A DNA stretch of 64,000 bases from Natronosalvus hydrolyticus (GTDB lineage Archaea > Halobacteriota > Halobacteria > Halobacteriales > Natrialbaceae). The stretch is from positions 1-64,000 of the forward strand of contig JAOPJZ010000004.1 in assembly GCA_025517525.1 (NCBI GenBank), given 5' to 3'. This document shows, piece after piece, positions 35,429 through 45,749 of this stretch. The translations under genes and the position numbers were made by a program. The notes beneath the pieces were generated by a model. It ran no database searches. It saw nothing but the letters and a program-made list of their open reading frames with translations, and was not told the DNA's origin. Positions within the stretch are counted from its first letter, which is position 1. Each line of letters opens with the position of its first letter.

Positions 35429-35833
35429 TGGGACGAGGTTTCAGCCCTCGATAAATAAATACCCAGTCGCGTTGTCTCGTTCGTTAATTTCGCTTCCGTG
35501 GGAGCAACGATTCGATGACGAGGGAGATTCCCGGACCTACGGCCCCCTGTTGCCCAAACGGACGTCACGAATTTCGCGAGTGGTTCCTATTGGGCTCTCG
35601 AGCGGGCCATTCAGTGGCTTCCCAGACCTTCATCGGTGACTCTGTTGAAGGCTTCAGGAATTGAGATAAACGGCGTATTGAATACAGGGCGCAGGTTTTG
35701 GAAGGAGTGTTAGCCAGATCAAGGTTATCGTGATAGCTTCGCAGCGAGGAAACGGTAACTGAAGTGTTTTTGCCACTAAAATTCTATTTTAAGGGCTTAT
35801 ACCGGATTTCGTGAATAGCACTCTCCGGAGAGG
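35429..35833. other. Non-coding region, possibly decayed mobile DNA
   Basis: No intact gene is seen upstream of the ABC operon. The part near 35640-35800 is AT-richer than the neighbours and reads as fragments in all frames, which suggests decayed insertion-sequence material, although I cannot name the element. The promoter of the ABC operon should lie just above 35428. Confidence 0.35.
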
Positions 35834-35921
35834 CTAGTACCCTCCCAAACGTCGACCGATGCGTGAAACCGGACGCCCGTAATCGGTTTCACGCATCCGT
35901 GCAGGGTTGGGAAGCCACTAG
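35834..35921 (+). repeat. MITE-like palindromic element, copy B
   Basis: This 88-bp element starts and ends ctag. A 13-bp perfect stem, atgcgtgaaaccg (35859-35871) and cggtttcacgcat (35884-35896), lies inside imperfect outer inverted ends (tccccaaa-like left, ttgggaagccacta right). As in copy A, the right end supplies the TAG stop of the neighbouring minus-strand gene (positions 35918-35920). Confidence 0.75.
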
Positions 35922-36523
35922 TCGTTACTCGTCAGAGTTTGTGGCTTTGGTTCTGCGAGCGGGTAATCAAGATCGGTTGGATAGTCGTTGTCCTCGCTGG
36001 TTCCGACCTGCAGTGTGTTGGAGATTGTGTGCCCCATCTTATAGACACACTCTGTCAACACCAGTTCGACAATTTCATCGTCGGTGAACTCGGTTCGCAG
36101 TTCCTCAAAGAACGCATCACTAATCTGGTTCGGATCCCCACCCATTTTCTCGGCGAATTCGACAGCAAGGGCCTCTCGCTCGGTTAGGTTATCGTCGGTA
36201 AACTCCCCAAGGACGTCTTCCTCCAGTGGGGCAACGTCGTTGCGGACATCCTGAATCCGGACTGTGCTGCAGTAGGTACAGCGATTGATTTCGGCGGATT
36301 TGAGCCGCATTAGCTCTTTAATATGCGGCTCGATTGTGCTGTTTTCCCCCCGCAGTGCCGCACCGATAAACGCTTGAAACCCTTTGAATATCTCTGGTCG
36401 CCGGGCCACAATACCTTGTAGTGTGGCGTCTCCTGCAAGCATCTCGGACTCCTTCAGCATGGTACTCAGTTCGTTGTCATCCACCTCCTCTGGTGTGATT
36501 TCGGTAATTCGCTGTCTCGTCAT
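35918..36523 (-). CDS. AhpD/carboxymuconolactone decarboxylase-like protein
   Basis: This 201-residue helical protein of the CMD/AhpD superfamily has the redox pair C82-T-Y-C85. The histidine usually four residues after the second cysteine is replaced by Arg (STVR, R89), so AhpD-type peroxidase activity is uncertain. The C-terminus is hydrophilic and its stop codon lies in MITE copy B. A TATA-like run (atatatatta, about 36532-36543) is only about 14 nt before the ATG, so the true transcription start may be downstream or this ATG may be too early. Confidence 0.75.
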   Translation of the reverse strand: MTRQRITEITPEEVDDNELSTMLKESEMLAGDATLQGIVARRPEIFKGFQAFIGAALRGENSTIEPHIKELMRLKSAEINRCTYCSTVRIQDVRNDVAPLEEDVLGEFTDDNLTEREALAVEFAEKMGGDPNQISDAFFEELRTEFTDDEIVELVLTECVYKMGHTISNTLQVGTSEDNDYPTDLDYPLAEPKPQTLTSND

Positions 36524-36943
36524 AGCTAGATATATATTATGCTGCAGTGGCGAAAAAACGTTGCTCCGATTCCCAAATCACAAGATGATGGCCGCTTATC
36601 GAACCCAGTGAAAAGCGGTCTCCTTCCGGGGATTGTCTGGTAAAGCAGTGCGAGATACCTCCTCTGTATTCAGCAGACCGTTCAGAGATCATTACTTATC
36701 GAGGATTTTACTGGAATTAGGCGCTAAGTCCCCTTCCTCGTGGAGCGAACGCGTCAGCGGTGAGCGAATAGGTTGGGTAGTTCACCAGTAGTCGCACCTG
36801 TGGGTGAAACTGATTGCTGATATCCGGTTTCGCTCAGCGGCTGACGGTTGGGAGGGAACGTAAAACACGCTCGAGCGGTCAGCAGCCAATTGTAACTGCC
36901 CGGTATTCGCTGGGATTTTGTCACCGCCGCCACGAGAGAAGCT
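36524..36943. other. Intergenic region with a degenerate MITE copy
   Basis: No gene is recognised in these 420 bp between divergent genes. It contains AT-rich promoter-like sequence near 36530 and 36690-36720 and MITE copy C at about 36784-36862. Confidence 0.4.
36784..36862 (-). repeat. MITE-like palindromic element, copy C (diverged)
   Basis: Read on the minus strand the order is the same as in copy B: ccctcccaaccgtc, then gagcgaaaccgg, a centre, cagtttcaccca and a truncated right end actactgg. The stem arms are now imperfect, so this copy is older. It lies in the non-coding DNA before the HD-domain gene. Confidence 0.55.
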
Positions 36944-38104
36944 ATGCACGCGATCAAAGACGCCGTTCACGACTACGTCGAAGTCGACGGCGTCGCACGG
37001 GACCTCCTCGACACCGCGGCGATGCAACGGCTCAGACACGTCAAACAGCTCTCGACGGTGCGGCTGGTCTACCCGTCGGCGAGTCACACCCGATTCGAAC
37101 ACAGCCTCGGCGTCTATCACCTGGCTCGAGAGGCACTCACCCAGCTGGGAATCGACGGCGCACGCGCCGACGCCGTTCGCGCGGCAGCCCTCCTCCACGA
37201 CGTCGGCCACGGCCCCTACGGCCACCAGACTGAGCGGATCATCGAGCGCAGACTCGGTCGCCATCACGACGACGTGCACGAGTTGCTCGAGACGGCCGAC
37301 ATCGCTGGCGTCCTGGAGTCCCACGGCCTGGCTCCGGATGTGATCGCGGACCTGATCGCTGGCCGGGGAAAGCTCGGCCAGCTCGTCTCGGGCGACCTCG
37401 ACGTCGACCGGATGGATTACCTGCTGCGAGATGCCCACCACACGGGTGTCCCCTACGGCACGGTCGACCCCGGTCGTCTCGTCCGGGTGCTCAAATTCGT
37501 CGACGGCACCCTCGCCCTCGAGGAGGGCAACGTCGCGACGGCCGAAAGTCTGCTCGTGGCTCGAGCCCTGATGAACGCGACTGTGTATCGCCACCACGTC
37601 TCCCGCATCGCGGGGTCGATGCTCGAGCGTAGCGCCGAGCGACTGCTCGATTCGACCGACGTTACACCCGAGCGATTCGCCCGGATGACCGACGCCGAGT
37701 TGCTCACGTCCCTGCAGGGGTGTGCGGAAACGACCGAGATGGCCACGCGACTCGCCGAGCGACGCCTCTACAAACGCGCCGTCTGGGCGGAGCTCGAGGC
37801 CGTTCCCGATGCCGTCCTCGAGGCCGACGACGAGGCGATTCGGGCGTTCGAAGGAGAAATCGCCGAGGCTGCCGACGTCCCCGCCCGGTCGGTCATCGTC
37901 GACTGTCCGGGCCGCCCGAGCATGCCCGAAACCGACACGCGAGTCGTCGTCTCGGGGACGGTTCGCCGCCTCCACGAGCAATCGCCCCTCGTACAGGGGT
38001 TGCAAGCCGCCCAGCGGGCCCAGTGGCGACTCGGCGTCTACGCCCCGGAGGCCGACCTCGAGGGAGTCGAGCGGGCGACGAAACGAGTGCTTGGACTCGA
38101 ATAA
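36944..38104 (+). CDS. HD-domain phosphohydrolase
   Basis: This 386-residue protein has the metal-binding HD set: H53 in RFEHSLG, H85-D86 in LLHDVGHGPYGH and a later Asp in LDVDRMDYLLRDAHHTG, which is the pattern of dGTPase/SAMHD1-like nucleotide phosphohydrolases. The C-terminal third has LPEADV-like helices. Its nucleotide specificity is unknown. It is transcribed toward the convergent alaS gene. Confidence 0.9.
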   Translation: MHAIKDAVHDYVEVDGVARDLLDTAAMQRLRHVKQLSTVRLVYPSASHTRFEHSLGVYHLAREALTQLGIDGARADAVRAAALLHDVGHGPYGHQTERIIERRLGRHHDDVHELLETADIAGVLESHGLAPDVIADLIAGRGKLGQLVSGDLDVDRMDYLLRDAHHTGVPYGTVDPGRLVRVLKFVDGTLALEEGNVATAESLLVARALMNATVYRHHVSRIAGSMLERSAERLLDSTDVTPERFARMTDAELLTSLQGCAETTEMATRLAERRLYKRAVWAELEAVPDAVLEADDEAIRAFEGEIAEAADVPARSVIVDCPGRPSMPETDTRVVVSGTVRRLHEQSPLVQGLQAAQRAQWRLGVYAPEADLEGVERATKRVLGLE

Positions 38105-38293
38105 AAATCGGGGAGGTCGAAACCATAGTTCGCGGTCCGGACGGTGTGACGTCGCCCGGGTGGCCCGTCGCAGGTACCCCTACCCAGTGACAGGCACCAT
38201 GTGATACAATAACACGATATATGATGCTATCGGCGGCTCTCGAGTGACGCAAATACCTGAGAAACGGTGACGAAGGCGGTCAGGCGTCGAACG

Positions 38294-41068
38294 TTAGGCG
38301 TCGAGGACCTGCCGCAGGATATCGGGTGCTGCCTCGAGCGCGTTGTCGAGTTCGTCCACGTCCGGACCCCCGCCCTGGGCGAAATCGGGTGGGCCGCCGC
38401 CGCCGCCGCCCACTCTCGAGGCGAGTTCGCCGACGACCTCGCCGGCGTTCACGTCGGCCCCGTCCGGCACGGCGACGACGAACTGCGCGCCGCTCGCCCC
38501 GGAGCCGATGACGGCAATCTGGCCCTCATCGGCGAGCGCGTTAGCCGTCGCCCGGAGTTCGTCCATATCGGCGTCGATGCGCTGAATGACCGCGGTCGTC
38601 TCGCCGACCTCGACCTCCTCGCCACCCGCCCCGCCGCTGGCTCGAGCGGACGCGAGCTGTTCTTTTAGCGCCTCGATTTCCTTGCCACGGGCTTTCCACT
38701 CCTCGAAGAAGCGTTCGGCCGTATCGGGGACGTCCTCGGGTGAGACGTCGAGGGCGTCGGCCGCCTCATAAAGTGCGTCTTCGGTTCGCTGGGTTGCCTC
38801 GATGGCGGCGTCGCCGGCGGCGAAGACCAGCCGTTCGACCCCGTCCTGGACGCGCTCGGCGTTCAGGATTTTGATCGCCCCGACGTCGCCGGTCCGGGAA
38901 ACGTGTGTGCCACCGCAGGCCTGTACGTCCTCGGCGACGTGAATGAGTCTGATGTTGGTTCCCGGCGGGATACCACCCTGGTAGAGGTCGAAGCCGTGTT
39001 CGGCCTCGGCTTCGTGGCGGTGGGGCCACTCCTGCGTCACCGAGACGTTCTCCATGACGAGGTCGTTCGCGATGCGTTCGATACGCTTGACGTCATCGCG
39101 ACTGACGCGCGCATAGTGGCGGAGGTCGATCCGCGATGAGTCGGTGCCTTTCTGGGCACCCGCCTGACGAACGTGCTCACCGAGCACCTGGCGTGCAGCG
39201 TCCATGACGATGTGGGTCGCCGTGTGGTGTCGCATGAGCCGACGACGGCGAGTCGCGTCGACCTGTCCGTTGACGAAGCCGCCCTTTCCGGGGTCTTCGT
39301 CGGTACGGTGACGGATGACGCCGTTTTCGATCTGGACGTCCGTCACGTTGACGGTCGTTTCCTCGGTCGAGAGCGTCCCGTGATCGGCCGGCTGGCCACC
39401 GCCCTCGGGATAGAACATCGTCTGATCGAGGACGACATCGTACCCTTCCTCGCGTTCGAACACGTCCAGCACGACCGCCTCAAATTGGGTCCGGCCCTGA
39501 TCGTCGTAGTACAGTTTCTCCGTGTCGGGAAGGTCCCCAAAGCGGTCGTCGTTGCTCGAGGCCTCCGCTTCGTCGGCGACCGCTCTGTCGTGGCGGTCGG
39601 CCACCAGGCTGTAGAAGTCGTCGGGGACGTCCACGTCAGCGCCCACCTCGTCCGCGATTTCCTCGACCATATCGGGCTGAATGCCGTGGCTGTCATAGAG
39701 TTCGATCAGTTCGTCGACCGGAATCGCCTCGCCGCGCTCTGCGTACTCCTCAGCAAGCTGTTCGACCCGACGGCCGCCACGCTCGAGGGTTTCCCGATAC
39801 TTCTCGACCTCGGTGCGGACGATGTCACGAATCGTGTCGCGGTTATCGTACGCGAGTCGGTCGGCCTGCATATCCACGAGTTCGTCGAGCGGCGCATCGA
39901 CGCCGACGGTGTCACAGAGCCGTTTCGTCCGGCGCAACACCATTCGGGCGAGATAGCCCGTCCCGACGTTCGAGGGGACGATACCGTCTCCGAACATGTA
40001 CGCAAGCGTCCGACAGTGGTCGGCGATGGCGTAGATCCGCTCGAGCGGTTCGACCAGCGTGCGAAGTTCCTCGACGTCGACGCCGAGTTCGTCGGCGATC
40101 TCGCCACGGGCCGCTTCGACGTCGTCGACGTCGTCGATGTCGAGCTGGCCCGAGAGTCGGGCCGCGCGGGCCACCAGTTCGGACTCCTCGTCGGTGTACT
40201 CGAGGCCGGCATTGTCCTTCAGGAAGTCGATCATCTCGGGGTAGATCGCTTCGTACACCGTCGGCGTTCCCCGGCTCATCCAGGTCCAGCGCTCGAGGCC
40301 GTAGCCGGTGTCGACGATGTAGGTGTCCATGAACGAGTAGGTGTTCCCGTCTTTGAGTTCGTACTCGCCATCGGGGTCTTGCTCCATGCACATGAAAACG
40401 AGCGTCGCCAGCTCGAGGCCCTTGTAAATGACTTCGATGGCTGGTCCGGCATTGCCGCCGCCGACCCACGGGTCCTCGATATAGGTGACATCCGTGATGT
40501 CCGCCCCCAGCGAGTCGAGCAATTTGTCACAGAGTTCGACGGTGCGGTCTTTCCAGTAGACCTCGCCCTCGTAGGCGTACTCCGCCTCGGCGTCCTCTCG
40601 GACGTTGAACGCGTGGTGGGCCATCATCTCGAAGGCCATCGTGTGCCGGCCCGTTTTGCCGACGTTGTCGATGTCCTGCATGCGGATACAGGGCTGGCTC
40701 ACCGTCAGCGGATTCGCCGGCGGCGGCGTCTGCCCGGAGGTGACCAGCGGCTGAAAGTCGTAAATCGACGCCTGGGTCAAGAGGACGTCGTCACGCCAGC
40801 GGTTTGCCGCCACGGGGTAGGGGTCGATGCGCTCGTGGTCGTGCTCTTCGAAAAACGAGAGGAACGCCTCGCGCATCTCCTCTAAGGTGTACTCCTCAGC
40901 GAAGCCCGGGCTGTCGATGAAGTCGTACTGTTCACATGGCGGTTCGCCACAGGTCTCTCGGTCGTGGTCGCGCGTCCAGAAATGCGCGCCACACGAGGGA
41001 CACTCCTTGCGAGCGAATCCCTCCGCCTCGAAATACTCGAGTTGATATTCCGCAGCAAGCTCGCTCAT
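38294..41068 (-). CDS. alaS: Alanyl-tRNA synthetase
   Basis: This 924-residue enzyme charges tRNA-Ala. The start [13 protein letters not shown] is the normal archaeal N-terminus; upstream frame to 41185 is not conserved-looking. It has the archaeal N-terminal Cys/His cluster (CPSCGAHFW), the aminoacylation core, the editing-domain motifs HHTATH (near 611-616) and CGGTH (near 714), and the C-terminal oligomerisation part rich in Gly. Confidence 0.97.
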   Translation of the reverse strand: MSELAAEYQLEYFEAEGFARKECPSCGAHFWTRDHDRETCGEPPCEQYDFIDSPGFAEEYTLEEMREAFLSFFEEHDHERIDPYPVAANRWRDDVLLTQASIYDFQPLVTSGQTPPPANPLTVSQPCIRMQDIDNVGKTGRHTMAFEMMAHHAFNVREDAEAEYAYEGEVYWKDRTVELCDKLLDSLGADITDVTYIEDPWVGGGNAGPAIEVIYKGLELATLVFMCMEQDPDGEYELKDGNTYSFMDTYIVDTGYGLERWTWMSRGTPTVYEAIYPEMIDFLKDNAGLEYTDEESELVARAARLSGQLDIDDVDDVEAARGEIADELGVDVEELRTLVEPLERIYAIADHCRTLAYMFGDGIVPSNVGTGYLARMVLRRTKRLCDTVGVDAPLDELVDMQADRLAYDNRDTIRDIVRTEVEKYRETLERGGRRVEQLAEEYAERGEAIPVDELIELYDSHGIQPDMVEEIADEVGADVDVPDDFYSLVADRHDRAVADEAEASSNDDRFGDLPDTEKLYYDDQGRTQFEAVVLDVFEREEGYDVVLDQTMFYPEGGGQPADHGTLSTEETTVNVTDVQIENGVIRHRTDEDPGKGGFVNGQVDATRRRRLMRHHTATHIVMDAARQVLGEHVRQAGAQKGTDSSRIDLRHYARVSRDDVKRIERIANDLVMENVSVTQEWPHRHEAEAEHGFDLYQGGIPPGTNIRLIHVAEDVQACGGTHVSRTGDVGAIKILNAERVQDGVERLVFAAGDAAIEATQRTEDALYEAADALDVSPEDVPDTAERFFEEWKARGKEIEALKEQLASARASGGAGGEEVEVGETTAVIQRIDADMDELRATANALADEGQIAVIGSGASGAQFVVAVPDGADVNAGEVVGELASRVGGGGGGPPDFAQGGGPDVDELDNALEAAPDILRQVLDA

Positions 41069-41328
41069 TCGTATGCTGTGTTGGCCGTGCAGGCGGTAAA
41101 ACAGTTCCGAACGGTCCCACGCACCGGTTTTGACGACAGCGTTCGAGGACTGGACCCCGGCGTTGTACCCATCGATCATCCACACGTCGAATCACCAATG
41201 GGCCCGGAACGTCCCGGTCGGTAGCAAAAAATAGACGCCCGAGACCGCTATCCCTGACCACGTTTTCGAGGGCGACGGTGAAATGTTATCAAAAAGACTA
41301 TTATTCAGAGCGGCCGACGTTTTGGTGA

Positions 41329-41973
41329 ATGGGCTTCGGCCGTCGTGGCGTCCTGGCAGCGCTGGCGACAGGGGTGGGGGTAGCGTTGGTCCCAGCCCCG
41401 CCCAGTCAGCCACAGCTAGGTCGTGTCCAGTCGGCTGACGGCCGCCTCCAGATCGACGGCGTCGACGCCGAGGGAACGATTCGAGACGAGCGCGACTCCC
41501 CCGTGGCGAGATACCACTACAAACGGACGGACGACGGATTCGAGCCGACTTCGCCGATCAACGTGGTGTTCGACCTCGAGCGGGCACCCGGCGGCCTCGA
41601 ACGGGTGATGGCCCCACTCGAGGACAGCGGCTGGGTGCGAAGCCTCGAGGAGTACACCCGATACGCCTACGACGCCGACCGCGACGTGTACGTTCGCCAG
41701 CAGGCGACGGCTGCCGAGACCTATTACGGAACGAGCGGCCGCCGTCACGTTCGATGCTGGCAGTTCGGTAGCGTCGTCTCGATGCAGGCCCACGTCGACA
41801 CCGGCGCTCGGCCGAAACACGGCATCGAGTCCTACGCGGATGCCCGTCAGTACCTCTCGCGACTATACGCTGGCGAGGGCTGGGACGTCTCGCCGCAGAC
41901 ACTGAATCTCGAGAACGCACAGGAGCCGGATCACGACGGCTACGCGACCGTCATCCACGAGGTGGAGGCGTGA
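41329..41973 (+). CDS. Secreted protein with Tat-like signal, hypothetical
   Basis: This 214-residue protein starts MGFGRRGVLAALATGVGVAL, a twin-arginine-type signal peptide. The mature part is an alpha/beta domain without cysteines or known enzyme motifs. The membrane-protein gene at 41970 overlaps its stop by 4 bp, so they are translationally coupled and probably act together. I do not recognise the family. Confidence 0.6.
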   Translation: MGFGRRGVLAALATGVGVALVPAPPSQPQLGRVQSADGRLQIDGVDAEGTIRDERDSPVARYHYKRTDDGFEPTSPINVVFDLERAPGGLERVMAPLEDSGWVRSLEEYTRYAYDADRDVYVRQQATAAETYYGTSGRRHVRCWQFGSVVSMQAHVDTGARPKHGIESYADARQYLSRLYAGEGWDVSPQTLNLENAQEPDHDGYATVIHEVEA

Positions 41974-42728
41974 GTAGCGATACCGACACCACCGACGGGC
42001 CGCTAGCGGGCGACACTTCCTCGAGCACGAGCCTCGAGCGGACGGGTGAGGGTCATCGCGAACGGACGGCCGACAGCAAACTCGAGACGCCACTCTGGCA
42101 ACATCCACTCGTCGGCCTCGTCCCTCGTCGAACGGCGGTAACGGCCCTGATTCTGGGTATCTTCACCCTCCTGTTTACCGTGAGCGCACTGGGCGGCGTG
42201 GTTACCGTGGACGGACAATCGCTCGATACGACGACCGGGCTGTTCGACAGCCTGAGTGCGTGGGTGATCGCCATTGCCACCTCGCTCATCGTCGCCGGAC
42301 CGTTCCTGTACGCGGCGTGGAACGGCGGGCCAACGTTAGCGGCAGCGATTCCTCTCGTGCCGGTCGCCCTCGGCGAACTCGTGACGGGCCGATACGCGTT
42401 CGGACTCGACTGGGCGATTGCGCTGACAACCAGTGTGGCTGGTGGCGTCTTCGCCGTGTACGTCCTCGACGTCCGCGAAGCGGGCTCCCTTCGTCCCTGG
42501 GACGTGTCGACGGACGCACCCGACCGATTGCTCGCACTGACCGTATTCACGCTGGTCGGGGCTATCGCCGTCGGCCGGTTCGTCCTCGCCGCCCCCGAAA
42601 CGCTGCCGACGGCCTCCCTTCCGTTTGCCCTTCTCTGGCTGGTCCCGATGACGCTTGTGACCCGATACTGGATCGCTCGAGTGCGAACCCACGAGCGAAC
42701 GGTAGGGCCCTCGAGCGCCCAGTCTTGA
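41970..42728 (+). CDS. Multi-pass membrane protein, hypothetical
   Basis: This 252-residue GTG-started protein has about six membrane helices after a 40-residue hydrophilic N-terminus (LILGIFTLLFTVSALGG, WVIAIATSLIVAGPFLYAAW and so on). It overlaps the secreted-protein gene by 4 bp. Function unknown; this pair probably forms a small envelope complex. Confidence 0.6.
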   Translation: MSSDTDTTDGPLAGDTSSSTSLERTGEGHRERTADSKLETPLWQHPLVGLVPRRTAVTALILGIFTLLFTVSALGGVVTVDGQSLDTTTGLFDSLSAWVIAIATSLIVAGPFLYAAWNGGPTLAAAIPLVPVALGELVTGRYAFGLDWAIALTTSVAGGVFAVYVLDVREAGSLRPWDVSTDAPDRLLALTVFTLVGAIAVGRFVLAAPETLPTASLPFALLWLVPMTLVTRYWIARVRTHERTVGPSSAQS

Positions 42729-42860
42729 TTACGATGAGTAGTATCACGACCTCAGTCTCGTAACTGACGGAGACACACAACTCGAACGTGAGCGAACGGC
42801 CGAAAGCTGTCCGTTCGTCCCCCAAAAGCCGAGGACTCGAGTGGTGAGTTAACCAACAGA

Positions 42861-42869
42861 TTATTAATC
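42861..42869 (+). promoter_or_regulatory. TATA-like box of the histidine kinase gene
   Basis: ttattaatc predicts transcription from about 42892. That puts the GTG at 42900 only a few nt, and the ATG at 42942 about 50 nt, downstream, so the start of the kinase cannot be fixed from this alone. Confidence 0.4.
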
Positions 42870-42941
42870 ACCGTTACCCCTTACTCTCGTACGAAACGTG
42901 TGGTCCGTGACTACGCCACACACCTATGCCACCTCGAAGGA

Positions 42942-45728
42942 ATGACTGACACCAGATACGTCTGCTACATAGCAGCTACTACCGCTGCAGCCCACTCGGG
43001 AGCAACCGCTCTCGAGGAAGCCGCGGACGGGCTGTCAGTCGAACCCCTCCAGTCGCCGTTCGGAGACGGGGCCGTTCCACCGGCCATCGAGGACGCACTC
43101 GAGAGCGCCGACTGCCTCGTTTTCGCCGAAACGCCGACGACCGCGGAGGGAGCCGACCTGTTCGACCTGCTCGCCTACAGCGACCGAACGCCGGTCGTCT
43201 TGTACTCGAGTGCGAGCTACGGACCGGGTGCCGCCCAGTCGACCGACGGCATCGACGGCTACGTTCGCCAGCATGGTGAGGGGTCGTTCGCTCATCTCGC
43301 TGATGAAATCGAATGGGTCTGTCGACGACGTGAGGCCGAACGAGACGTCACGAACGCCATTCCAGAGAGCCAAAACGGAAGCCGGCATCCTCGAAAAACC
43401 ATTACCGCTCTTCACGAAATGGCGACCGAAATCGTCGCCTGTCGGACGGAAGGCCGACTGTTCGAGTTAGCTATCGAAACCGCAGAAGCCGTCCTCGGCT
43501 TCGACACCTGTTCGTTCGCCATCGAAACCGACGACGATGACAGTCAACTCACAGTCGTCGCGTCCTCGAGCAGCCTCGAGAGCGGGACGCTCGAAGGCGA
43601 AAAAACCGATATCGAAGCCGATGAAATACCGGGAATTCTCGGCCGAACCTACCGCGAGGGGCGGTCGTTTCTCATCGAAGACGCGACGACGGAGCCGGAC
43701 TCGAAACCGTACGACGACGCCTATCGCTCGGCGATCAGCATCCCGGTCGGGAGCGTCGGCGTCTTCCAGGCGATTTCGACCGAGTGCAACGCGTACGACG
43801 AAACCGACCTCGAACTGGCGAAGTTGCTGGTTGCACACGTCGAGGAGACGCTTGGGCGGATCCGCCTCGAGTCGGCGTTGCGACGACACCGTGAACGACT
43901 CGCACGGTTACACGAGGGGGCGACCGAAATTGCCGCTGCGAAGGACGAAACTGGCGTGTTCGAGCACGCACTCGAGACTGCAGAGACGGTAATCGAACTG
44001 GACATCTGTGTGCTGTTGTCGGTCGATACGACGACCGACGAACTCGTTCCCAGAGCCTACTCGGAGACGATGGACGAGGCGTTTGCAATTCGCGTCCCCA
44101 GCGATTATGGGATCGTCGGCGACGCCTACCAGTCCGGAGAATCGAGCCGAATCGACGACGTACGGACGGACGAGTCGGTCGAAGACGACCGCGGCTATCG
44201 CTCGGCGCTCACCGTTCCGATCGGCGATTATGGCGTGTTTCAGGCAGTCTCCGAGGAGACGAACGCGTTCGACGACGACGACCAGGAACTCCTCGAGTTG
44301 CTGTGTGCCCACATCGCCGAGGCCATCGCTCGATCCCAGGCAGAGACAGAACTCGTCGACGAACGCGATCGACTCTCGGCGCTGTTCAAAAACATTCCCG
44401 ACGCCGCCGTCCAGTACGAGCTATCCGGGGACACGCCAACCGTGAAGGCGGTCAACGACCGGTTCGAAGCCGTGTTCGGCTTCGATGAATCGACGGTACT
44501 GGAGGAAGATATCGACGAGTTCATCGTTCCCGAGGGGTTCGAAGACGAGGCCGCACAGTTGAACGAGGCCTTGCGCGAAGGCAAGACGCTCCGGGCGACC
44601 ACTCGCCGACGAACCAATACGGAGGTTAGAGATTTCCTGGTAAACGTCGTCCCGTTGACGCTGGGCGAACGCGGCGTCGAAGGCTACGCAATTTATACCG
44701 ATATCACCGACCAGAAGCGCCGAGAACGGGCACTAAAAGCCCAGAACGAACGACTCGACGAGTTCGCCAGCATCGTCAGTCACGACCTGCGAAACCCGTT
44801 GAACGTGGCTCGAGGCTACCTCGAGTTGTACGAAGAAACCGGCGACCGCGAACACTTCGAGGAGGTCGACGACGCCCTCGCTCGTATGGGCGAACTTATC
44901 GAGAAACTGCTCTCGCTGGCCAAACAGGGCGACGTCATCGACGAAACCGAACCCGTCGCCATCCACGACACGACCCGCCGAGCCTGGTCGGTCGTCAACA
45001 CCGGCGACGCAAGGCTCAAACTCGAGCGAGACGGTATCCTCGAAGCCGACCGCTCCCGGTTCGAAGAACTCCTCGAGAACCTGTTGCGAAACGCCGTCCT
45101 CCACGGCAACCCCGATGGCTCGCCCGACGACCCGACCATCAGCGTCGGCGCGTTCGAAAGCGGGTTTTACGTCGAAGACGACGGGGTCGGTATCCCACCC
45201 GAAAGGCGGGAAACGGTGTTCGAATCCGGATACACCACGGCCGACGACGGCACCGGATTCGGCCTCTCCATCGTCGAACAGATCGCCGACGCCCACGGGT
45301 GGACGGTGCACATCACCGAGAGTGAAACCGGCGGTGCCCGGTTCGAGTTTATCGGCGCTGCCGTCGAAATCGTAAGCGAGGATGACGAGAACACGGTGTC
45401 ACTCGAGGACGGGGCTGACGATGATTCGGCGAGACCCGGGCACGATGACACGGCCACACTCGAGGGTGACGATCCCGGTTCCCTCGAGAGCGACACTCAG
45501 GACACCGAAGCGACGATAGGCTCACGCAATGATATCGGAAGTGAAGTGAGAGGTTCGCAGTTGGAAGTTGGTACTATGGAAACACAACCATACACTACAG
45601 AATGCGAAGTTAAATCGGGAGACAACGGCCACAGTGACGAAGCAGGGGACCAGACCATCGACGACCTCGAACAGACACTCGACGAAGAGACCGAACCCGA
45701 CCGCGGTGAAGACCTGGGCCTCGAGTGA
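42942..45728 (+). CDS. Multi-domain sensor histidine kinase (receiver-like, GAF-GAF-PAS-HisKA-HATPase)
   Basis: This 928-residue soluble kinase starts MTDTRYVC; a GTG 42 bp upstream is possible. The order is a receiver-like N-domain (about 1-125) in which I cannot identify a phospho-acceptor Asp, two GAF domains (about 155-310 and 325-470) that are clear internal duplicates, PAS (480-590), HisKA with His614 in SIVSHDLRNPLN, and HATPase with ENLLRNAVLHG, DDGVGIP and DGTGFGLS. An acidic disordered tail of ~110 residues follows. There are no membrane helices, so it senses a cytoplasmic signal. No cognate regulator is adjacent. Confidence 0.9.
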   Translation: MTDTRYVCYIAATTAAAHSGATALEEAADGLSVEPLQSPFGDGAVPPAIEDALESADCLVFAETPTTAEGADLFDLLAYSDRTPVVLYSSASYGPGAAQSTDGIDGYVRQHGEGSFAHLADEIEWVCRRREAERDVTNAIPESQNGSRHPRKTITALHEMATEIVACRTEGRLFELAIETAEAVLGFDTCSFAIETDDDDSQLTVVASSSSLESGTLEGEKTDIEADEIPGILGRTYREGRSFLIEDATTEPDSKPYDDAYRSAISIPVGSVGVFQAISTECNAYDETDLELAKLLVAHVEETLGRIRLESALRRHRERLARLHEGATEIAAAKDETGVFEHALETAETVIELDICVLLSVDTTTDELVPRAYSETMDEAFAIRVPSDYGIVGDAYQSGESSRIDDVRTDESVEDDRGYRSALTVPIGDYGVFQAVSEETNAFDDDDQELLELLCAHIAEAIARSQAETELVDERDRLSALFKNIPDAAVQYELSGDTPTVKAVNDRFEAVFGFDESTVLEEDIDEFIVPEGFEDEAAQLNEALREGKTLRATTRRRTNTEVRDFLVNVVPLTLGERGVEGYAIYTDITDQKRRERALKAQNERLDEFASIVSHDLRNPLNVARGYLELYEETGDREHFEEVDDALARMGELIEKLLSLAKQGDVIDETEPVAIHDTTRRAWSVVNTGDARLKLERDGILEADRSRFEELLENLLRNAVLHGNPDGSPDDPTISVGAFESGFYVEDDGVGIPPERRETVFESGYTTADDGTGFGLSIVEQIADAHGWTVHITESETGGARFEFIGAAVEIVSEDDENTVSLEDGADDDSARPGHDDTATLEGDDPGSLESDTQDTEATIGSRNDIGSEVRGSQLEVGTMETQPYTTECEVKSGDNGHSDEAGDQTIDDLEQTLDEETEPDRGEDLGLE

Positions 45729-45749
45729 AACCTGGCTCTCGAGTAGCGA

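Noticed and set aside
36782..38005. 407-codon minus-strand frame opposite the HD gene
   Set aside because: Antisense shadow; it also runs through the MITE copy C.
39173..40885. 570-codon plus-strand frame opposite alaS
   Set aside because: It is the antisense shadow of conserved alaS codons and shows no domain.
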